Made by a program: the position numbers and the translations under genes. Below the pieces are notes generated by a model. It saw only the letters and a list, made by a program, of their open reading frames with translations. It had not been told where the DNA came from and ran no database searches. From contig JAIOJX010000031.1 in the NCBI GenBank assembly GCA_022376925.1, forward strand, positions 138,278,854 to 138,342,853: a stretch of 64,000 bases of DNA. The letters run 5' to 3'. Source of the DNA: Tragulus kanchil. Taxonomy: Eukaryota > Chordata > Mammalia > Artiodactyla > Tragulidae. Positions 58,270 to 64,000 of this stretch are shown piece after piece (position 1 is the stretch's first letter; each line of letters begins with the position of its first letter).

Positions 58270-59733
58270 TCATGTGTGGACGTTTATTACCTTTGCTTTA
58301 TTCCTGCGTTTTTTGCAGATCACTCCGCAGCACAGGTATGCCATAACGTTCCGTAGTCTCTCAGCCAGTCCCTTCTTCTTTTTGGGGAGGTCTCCAGAGG
58401 GAGTGGCTGGGGATTTGGGCTTGCGAGGAACCGGGGTGGAGCTGCGGGCTGTGTCAGGAGGGGAGTGGATTGCCTTAGGGCCTTTGCCGCGCACGTCTCT
58501 GGGGCGAGGGCTGTGGCCAATGCAGTGGGGGTCTTGAGTGCCCGGGGCTCCCCTGCGTGTGCGGGGAGAGCCGCTGGTGCGTGGTGTGGCAGGGGTGCCG
58601 GGAAGGAGGGCTTTGCCGGAGGTGGGGCAGGTCTCACCGATGAGAGGGACGACCGGGGTACGGCGATCGCCAAAGATCCCATTCGTGGAGGTGTTCCCAG
58701 GGTCCGTGTGGCTGGCGGGGCGGCCGTGGACGGTGCTCTTCACTGGGGCACGCGAGGCAGCGGCAGGGGGCTTGACGGTCTCCTCGGAGGCGGAGCTCGT
58801 CTCTTGGAATAACCAGGCCGGTATAAGGCAGGAAGGGTCAGAACGGGAACAACTGGGGTGCTTGCTGCTGTTTCCGGAAGGGGCAGGTGTCCACGCTTCC
58901 CTGGGTGGCGGGAGTGACTCCTCCTGGCCCATTGTGACCCAGGGGTGCCTCCAGAGGGTGGCTATGGTGCCTCTGTTTGCAGGCGGGACGGTCAGCATGC
59001 TCGCCAGTAAGCTGGATAGGGGAAGGGACAGGTGGCTGGTCGCACGGTATTGCCGCATCTCCATCTTCTGACGCATCTTGCTAAAAGCTTCTATTTGGAA
59101 GGGGGGGAACCCAGTTACCATGACGTAGAGGGTGATGCCGAGGCTCCACACGTCGACCGGGGGACCTTGGTAGCCGTTCCCGAATAACTCTGGGGCCATG
59201 TAGGCAGGAGTGCCGCAGAAAGTATACAGCTTCTCGTGCAACTGGTATTGAGCGCTGAGGCCAAAGTCCGTGATCTTGATGTTGCCTCGATCGTCCAGAA
59301 GGATGTTGCTGGGCTTCAGGTCGCGGTGCACCACGCCCCGGGAGTGGCAGTGCTGCACGGCCGCCAGCATCTGTCTGAAGGGGCCCCGGGCCTCCTCCTC
59401 TGTCATGGGGCCCTCCTCCTCGAGGTAGCTGCGCAGGTCTCCCCCACTCACATACTCCATCACCATGAAGAAAGTTGTTTCTGTGTTAACGACCTCGAGC
59501 AGCCGGACGATGTTCGGGTGGTCGAGCACTCTCAGGCTCCGCACCTCCTGAAAGAGCTGGTGTGTGGAGAGAGCCGGAACCTTCTCTATGATTTTGATGG
59601 CCACCTCTGCCCCAGTCGCCACATCCCGTGCCAACTTGACCTTGGCAAACTGCCCCTCTCCTATCGTCTGGAAGAAGATGTACTTTCGGGTGCGGGCACC
59701 CTGGCGGGTGGAGGTGACCGTGAGGTCCTCCAT
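58270..59733 (-). CDS. sperm motility kinase-like (MARK/AMPK-related) Ser/Thr protein kinase, intronless
   Basis: A complete 487-residue kinase with no intron. The start chosen is the ATG at 59733 (MEDLTVTSTRQG) in an ideal Kozak context (GTCACCATGG); upstream in-frame codons are GTG only. Kinase domain about residues 17-267: glycine loop IGEGQFAKV (24-32), VAIK lysine K47, helix-C Glu63, HRDLKPSN (136-143, catalytic D138), DFG (156-158), T-loop LYTFCGTP with Thr171 at the LKB1-type position, APE (180-182), and a conserved subdomain XI Arg near 254. All catalytic residues are present, so an active enzyme is expected. The C-terminal 215 residues are Pro/Ser/Thr-rich and end in a basic, Cys-containing tail (PKKKKGLAERLRNVM, YLCCGVICKKRR). 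I see no UBA or KA1 domain, unlike MARK1-4. Family members of this single-exon type are testis-expressed in rodents. MARK-like retrogene is the alternative name; the kinase call itself is secure. Confidence 0.93.
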   Translation of the reverse strand: MEDLTVTSTRQGARTRKYIFFQTIGEGQFAKVKLARDVATGAEVAIKIIEKVPALSTHQLFQEVRSLRVLDHPNIVRLLEVVNTETTFFMVMEYVSGGDLRSYLEEEGPMTEEEARGPFRQMLAAVQHCHSRGVVHRDLKPSNILLDDRGNIKITDFGLSAQYQLHEKLYTFCGTPAYMAPELFGNGYQGPPVDVWSLGITLYVMVTGFPPFQIEAFSKMRQKMEMRQYRATSHLSLPLSSLLASMLTVPPANRGTIATLWRHPWVTMGQEESLPPPREAWTPAPSGNSSKHPSCSRSDPSCLIPAWLFQETSSASEETVKPPAAASRAPVKSTVHGRPASHTDPGNTSTNGIFGDRRTPVVPLIGETCPTSGKALLPGTPATPRTSGSPRTRRGAPGTQDPHCIGHSPRPRDVRGKGPKAIHSPPDTARSSTPVPRKPKSPATPSGDLPKKKKGLAERLRNVMAYLCCGVICKKRRNKAKVINVHT

Positions 59734-59741
59734 GGTGACCA

Positions 59742-60050
59742 CCACTAACTACTCTACCAGCTAACTACTCTAGAAACTGCTCTACAAGCTACCTCCAACT
59801 GCTGATTCTACCGAAGTATATGCCTACTCTAAAAACTATGCCAACTATACTGACAAACACTAACTATGCCAATTCTACTAACACTATGCCAACTCTAGTA
59901 ACACTAACTATGCTAACTAATAACTAATTCTAACTATACTAATTCTACTCTGTTAATAAACTAGTACCTAGCAGCTACACTGACTATAGCAACAATACTA
60001 ACTGTACTAGCACTAGCCACACTAATCTAGAATACAAGAAAAATCACACT
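59742..60050 (-). repeat. degenerate ACTA-rich repeat forming the kinase 5' leader
   Basis: About 300 nt of short, drifting repeats. The plus-strand core ACTATGCCAA occurs exactly at 59834, 59863 and 59883, with a variant ACTATGCTAA near 59907, among many CTAACTA units. On the sense (minus) strand it reads TTGGCATAGT and TTAGTTAG. No ATG occurs on the sense strand from the TATA box to the start codon. Confidence 0.8.
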
Positions 60051-60127
60051 AACTCAGTCTCGCCGTCAGGTCACCAGTATCAGCTCCCTGGGCTCCAAAT
60101 GACCAAAAACCTGGGCCCAGCCTCTTG

Positions 60128-60175
60128 CTTATATAGTAGTTTTGATTTTCATCACAGTTATGCTCTGTGAGGTCA
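60128..60175 (-). promoter_or_regulatory. putative kinase promoter: TATA box and CRE-like site
   Basis: On the minus strand TGACCTCA (60175-60168, one mismatch to the CRE) is followed 32 nt later by TATATAAG (60135-60128). This would place the start near 60100 and give a leader of roughly 370 nt. CRE-like sites close to the start are typical of CREM-driven spermatid genes. Not tested. Confidence 0.5.
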
Positions 60176-60379
60176 CAGCAAGAAATGGACCAGGCATGGA
60201 TGAGGCTCTGCCCCACTGGTTTTTCTCCTTTTTCAGGTTCAGGGCCTCTTTACACTTAGGAAAAAGGGTCCCAAAGAGCTGTTTTTTCCTTGGGTGTCTT
60301 GGAGACTGGTATTCATTTTGTTTGGAATTAAAATCTGAAGAGTGCTTCAGCAGCTTTTCCGTTTCTACCCTCATTCCTT

Positions 60380-61195
60380 TCTAACATTAATTCATAATGA
60401 AATATTAAAAATTGAAGTGCACCCAACATAGAACATTATATTAGCTTCAGGTACATAGCATAATGATTCAACATCTGTATTCACTAGCTCCAATTAGTCT
60501 CGTTAGCACCTGTCACCTTGCAGAGATTCTTGTGATGAGGACATTTACTATTTATTCTCTTAACTTTCATATAGTCAGTACAGTATTGTTAACTCGGGTT
60601 GCTGTGCTGTAGAGTATATCTCCACGAAAAGTGAACGTGTTAGTCGCTTCAGTCATGTCTGACTCTTTGGACTGCAGCCCGCCAGGCTCCTCTGTCCATG
60701 GGATTCTCCAGACCAGAAGACTGGAGTGGGTAGCCACGCCCTCCTCCCGGGATCTTCCTGACCCAGGTCTGCCCACACTGCCCGCAGATTCTTTACTATC
60801 TGAGCCACCCGGGAAGGCCCGTGTCCCCGAGACATCTGTTTTGTAGCTGGAAGTTAGTACCTTTTAACCCTCTTAGTCTGCCTTGTCCACCCTGCCCACC
60901 CCTGCTCTGTGGCTATGGGTGTGGTTTCTGTTTGTTTTTTTGATTTCGCATATAAGTGAGATCATACGCTGTTTGTCTTTTTCTGACTTATTTCTCTTAG
61001 CATAAAAGCATCAAGGTCCACCCACGTCGTTGCAAGTGGCCAGGATTTCCTTCTTTTTTTTAATGATTGAATAGTGTTCCATTGTGTCCATACAAATTGA
61101 CCACATCCCCTTTGTCTGTTCATCCATGGACATTTGAGTTGTTTCCACACCTTGATGATTGTATAATAAAGAAGACTGCAGCTCCTCGCCTTTGT
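60380..61195 (-). mobile_element. old L1 3' end, interrupted by a SINE
   Basis: Minus-oriented L1: CATATAAGTGAGATCATACG, GCATCAAGGTCCACCCACGT, GTTCCATTGTGTCCATACAA and GTTCATCCATGGACATTTGA are reverse complements of L1 3' blocks. Interrupted at 60628-60825 by a Bov SINE. Most of it is repeated at 61671-62366 by duplication 13. Confidence 0.85.
60628..60825 (-). repeat. Bov-tA SINE
   Basis: Minus orientation: GTTAGTCGCTTCAGTCATGT, GCCCGCCAGGCTCCTCTGTC, GGAGTGGGTAGCCACGCCCT and the head as CTGAGCCACCCGGGAAGGCC. Duplicate at 61799-61997. Confidence 0.93.
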
Positions 61196-61798
61196 TAGCT
61201 GCTAGAGTGTTGCTCATTGCACAGAGACCCGAGTGTCACTCACCACTCCCTGCTGATGGGCGTTAAGATTGCTCAATGCTTCTTGAAGACACAAGAGACT
61301 AGTCCCCAAAAGAGCCCACTCGATGTATCCAGGGCTAAAACCATGACATCAAAATAAAATGTACTGTTGAGACTCATCCTTGAAAATGGACAGGCCCCCC
61401 TGTTCAACACTCACCCCCTTCCCCCAGTAAATCCTGAGCTGGTCTTCCTCCGCGCTGGCATGGATCACGGGCGCGTGGGGTAGGGGGTGTGCCTTTAGGG
61501 GTCTGGTGGTCCACATCAAGTGTCTTCACACATTGCAGTCACCCACATCGTGGTCCCCTCACACCACAGAGACGTTTGGCACAGATTCCCAGCCCCTGTC
61601 CCAGGTGCTCTCTGTGCTTGTTGTGAGGCAGGACGAGGCCCCAGACATAGCCAGAGTGGGCCCCTGTGGACTAGCTCATTAGTCTCGTTACCTGTCATTT
61701 TGTGATGAGGACATTTACTATTTATTCTCTTAACTTTCATATAGTCAGTACAGTATTGTTAACTCGGGTTGCTGTGCTGTAGAGTATATCTCCACGAA

Positions 61799-61997
61799 AA
61801 GTGAACGTGTTAGTCGCTTCAGTCATGTCTGACTCTTTGGACTGCAGCCCGCCAGGCTCCTCTGTCCATGGGATTCTCCAGACCAGAAGACTGGAGTGGG
61901 TAGCCACGCCCTCCTCCCGGGGATCTTCCTGACCCAGGTCTGCCCACACTGCCCGCAGATTCTTTACTATCTGAGCCACCCGGGAAGGCCCGTGTCC
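61799..61997 (-). repeat. Bov-tA SINE (duplicate of 60628-60825)
   Basis: Repeated as part of duplication 13, with one extra G near 61921. Confidence 0.93.
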
Positions 61998-62846
61998 CCG
62001 AGACATCTGTTTTGTAGCTGGAAGTTAGTACCTTTTAACCCTCTTAGTCTGCCTTGTCCACCCTGCCCACCCCTGCTCTGTGGCTATGGGTGTGGTTTCT
62101 GTTTGTTTTTTTGATTTCGCATATAAGTGAGATCATACGCTGTTTGTCTTTTTCTGACTTATTTCTCTTAGCATAAAAGCATCAAGGTCCACCCACGTCG
62201 TTGCAAGTGGCCAGGATTTCCTTCTTTTTTTTAATGATTGAATAGTGTTCCATTGTGTCCATACAAATTGACCACATCCCCTTTGTCTGTTCATCCATGG
62301 ACATTTGAGTTGTTTCCACACCTTGATGATTGTATAATAAAGAAGACTGCAGCTCCTCGCCTTTGTTAGCTGCTAGAGTGTTGCTCATTGCACAGAGACC
62401 CGAGTGTCACTCACCACTCCCTGCTGATGGGCGTTAAGATTGCTCAATGCTTCTTGAAGACACAAGAGACTAGTCCCCAAAAGAGCCCACTCGATGTATC
62501 CAGGGCTAAAACCATGACATCAAAATAAAATGTACTGTTGAGACTCATCCTTGAAAATGGACAGGCCCCCCTGTTCAACACTCACCCCCTTCCCCCAGTA
62601 AATCCTGAGCTGGTCTTCCTCCGGCGCTGGCATGGATCACGGGCCGCGTGGGGTAGGGGGTGTGCCTTTAGGGGTCTGGTGGTCCACATCAAGTGTCTTC
62701 ACACATTGCAGTCACCCACATCGTGGTCCCCTCACACCACAGAGACGTTTGGCACAGATTCCCAGCCCCTGTCCCAGGTGCTCTCTGTGCTTGTTGTGAG
62801 GCAGGACGTAGGCCCCAGACATAGCCAGAGTGGGCCCCCTGTGGAC

Positions 62847-63366
62847 AGATTCTCTAGAAGAGCGGGAGGTAGGAGACGCTCTGCCCGGACAAGAGATAAA
62901 AGACCACATGGTCCTCCTTCTCAGAGTCAAGGAGAGCTTCCTGACTACACAGGCACAGACACATTCCTTGAAGGTCAAAAGGGAGGGGGCATCAGCCCAT
63001 GGAAGGTGATGTCAACGACCCACAATTCTCTTCACTAGAATCCATCTTGGCTGAGATGCGCCTGTGCGTATGGGAGGATCCTGAGGCAAACCAAATATGG
63101 CTTCTGAACCAGGCAAAGCAGGACGAGTGACCCGAGGAATCCTGGAAGACATGCCCCGTGTAAGTGAGCCAGACTATCGCAAGGGCAGGTGCTCGCTCTC
63201 TGAGCCCACTCTTGCGAGTCTATCCACACATACTCTTTTCCCTCCTAAGTAACACTTTGTTTCACTGTTTTCCACCTCTGTGTGGAAATTCACTTCTACA
63301 CGGCTGACGGGTCAGGGTCTTCTCACTTCCACACAGCGGACGGGTCAGGGCCTTGTCACCGGCCGC
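62847..63366 (+). mobile_element. putative ruminant ERV LTR (R-U5 end clearest)
   Basis: CCCACTCTTGCGAGTCTATC, a TAAGTAACACTTTGTTTCAC block and CTGTGTGGAAATTCACTTCT have the look of a gammaretrovirus-like ruminant LTR R-U5 region. The left boundary is uncertain. No retroviral genes adjoin it. Confidence 0.5.
63291..63356 (+). repeat. 33-bp imperfect tandem duplication
   Basis: Two units (63291-63323, 63324-63356) sharing GACGGGTCAGGG, differing at several positions. Confidence 0.85.
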
Positions 63367-63465
63367 GGGTCCCTGGTGTGCAATGGTTAGGATTCAGTGC
63401 TCTCACTGTGTTGGCCTGACACCAGTCTCTGGCTAGGAACTGAAATCCTGCTTCAAGGTGCTGTA
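63367..63465 (+). repeat. short tRNA-derived SINE
   Basis: GTCCCTGGTGTGCAATGGTT AGGATTCAGTGC head and TCTGGCTAGGAACTGAAATC block; resembles the 11783 element. Confidence 0.75.
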
Positions 63466-63765
63466 GGCTGAGGCTGCCCGTGACCAGCTGTGTAGGGTGG
63501 TGGATGGAGTCACTCAAGAGAATAAACGTTTTTGGTTGGGAAAGGATGCATACAAGTGAATTAATGTAAGTTGCATAGGGGTGTGCTGGGGTGCCATGGG
63601 GTCAACCCATGGGGGCTCTGATGGCCCTTTCGTTAGCCCTTTCTCTCCCTGCTCCCACTAAACTGTCAGCTCCTGAAAACCCAAAGTGGAGACTCAGTTG
63701 TCCCTGCTGTTCTCACAGCCTTGGAGGTGTGACTGGGGCATAGGCATTGCTGAGCGGTGACCCCG
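63466..63765. other. intergenic sequence without recognised features
   Basis: No repeat, exon or RNA gene recognised. Confidence 0.45.
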
Positions 63766-63769
63766 TGCC

Positions 63770-63930
63770 TGGTGCCTGCCCAGCACCTCATTCCAGCGCC
63801 CCACTTAATCCTTGTAACGACTCCCTGAGGTACGTGCTGTTGTGAGCCTTAGTTTTGAAATGAAGAAAATGAGAAACAGAGAGGTCAGGTAGCCTATCAA
63901 AGTCACACAGCTCTTCTGTGGCAGCAGTGA
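63770..63930 (-). repeat. MIR SINE
   Basis: CTTAATCCTTGTAACGACTC, CCTGAGGTACGTGCTGTTGT, GAAAATGAGAAACAGAGAGG and AAAGTCACACAGCTC follow the MIR core order. Confidence 0.8.
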
Positions 63931-64000
63931 AGAGGTTATGAGTCTGATTTGGCTCTAGAATTTGTGTTCTTCCGTGCTCTGCTCTGCCGCCTCTGTGGAC

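Larger units (their letters stand above)
60484..62846. repeat. 1.17-kb direct duplication no. 13
   Basis: Copy 1 is 60484-61670 and copy 2 is 61671-62846 (offset 1171 in the middle). Copies abut. The first 45 nt of copy 2 and the last 250 nt of copy 1 carry nearly all the indels. Confidence 0.95.

Noticed and set aside
59734..59745. Four extra N-terminal codons for the kinase
   Set aside because: These codons are GTG GTG GTC ACC with no ATG; the ATG at 59733 has an ideal Kozak context.
58465..59748. Plus-strand open frames opposite the kinase
   Set aside because: Shadows of the GC-rich kinase frame; no recognisable domain or start context.
2848..62846. The 1.1-kb repeats as a new satellite or transposon system
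   Set aside because: The thirteen pairs share no sequence with one another, lack common ends and cut across known elements at arbitrary points.

Overview
This is mammalian nuclear DNA, almost certainly from a pecoran ruminant (bovid, deer or a relative). The window is packed with ruminant-lineage repeats: BovB (RTE) LINEs, Bov-tA/Bov-A2 SINEs, CHR-type tRNA SINEs and a ruminant-type L1, over an older layer of MIR, L2, L1M and an MLT1-type LTR. No operons, CRISPR arrays or other prokaryotic features are present.

Two genes can be supported, both on the minus strand. (1) The CpG island at about 33.4-34.4 kb carries the first coding exon of N4BP1 (33871-34068, 66 codons, ending in a consensus splice donor). 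Everything to its left is N4BP1 intron 1, which runs out of the window at position 1 with no second exon seen. (2) An intact, intronless 487-codon protein kinase gene of the sperm-motility-kinase/MARK type lies at 58270-59733. It has an AUG-free, repetitive leader, a TATA box with a CRE-like site upstream, and a poly(A) signal followed by an A-tract, as expected of a retrogene. The rest of 34.4-64 kb is intergenic.

Region by region: 0-5 kb BovB, old L1 and the first 1.1-kb duplication; 5-14 kb sparse intronic sequence with SINEs and an MLT1-type LTR; 14.3-22 kb a broken L1 with a young SINE inside; 22-33 kb SINEs and three duplications; 33-34.5 kb G4 motif, CpG island and N4BP1 exon 1; 35-38 kb mostly unique; 38.4-41 kb BovB; 41-52 kb SINEs, BovB and L1 ends with more duplications; 52.3-54 kb unique, partly CpG-rich, with a CTCF-like motif; 54-57.6 kb nested SINEs and a SINE-split LTR; 57.9-60.2 kb the kinase gene; 60.4-64 kb an L1 3' end, an ERV-like LTR and MIR.

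The most striking feature is not biological in appearance. Thirteen separate direct duplications, each about 1.0-1.2 kb, always two copies, abutting or a few bases apart, occur about every 5 kb and cover repeats and unique sequence alike. Copies are nearly identical, and their differences (small indels) cluster towards the junction between copies. This is what unmerged overlapping contig ends look like. About 14 kb (22%) of the window is therefore probably false duplication. None of the thirteen touches the N4BP1 exon or the kinase coding region.
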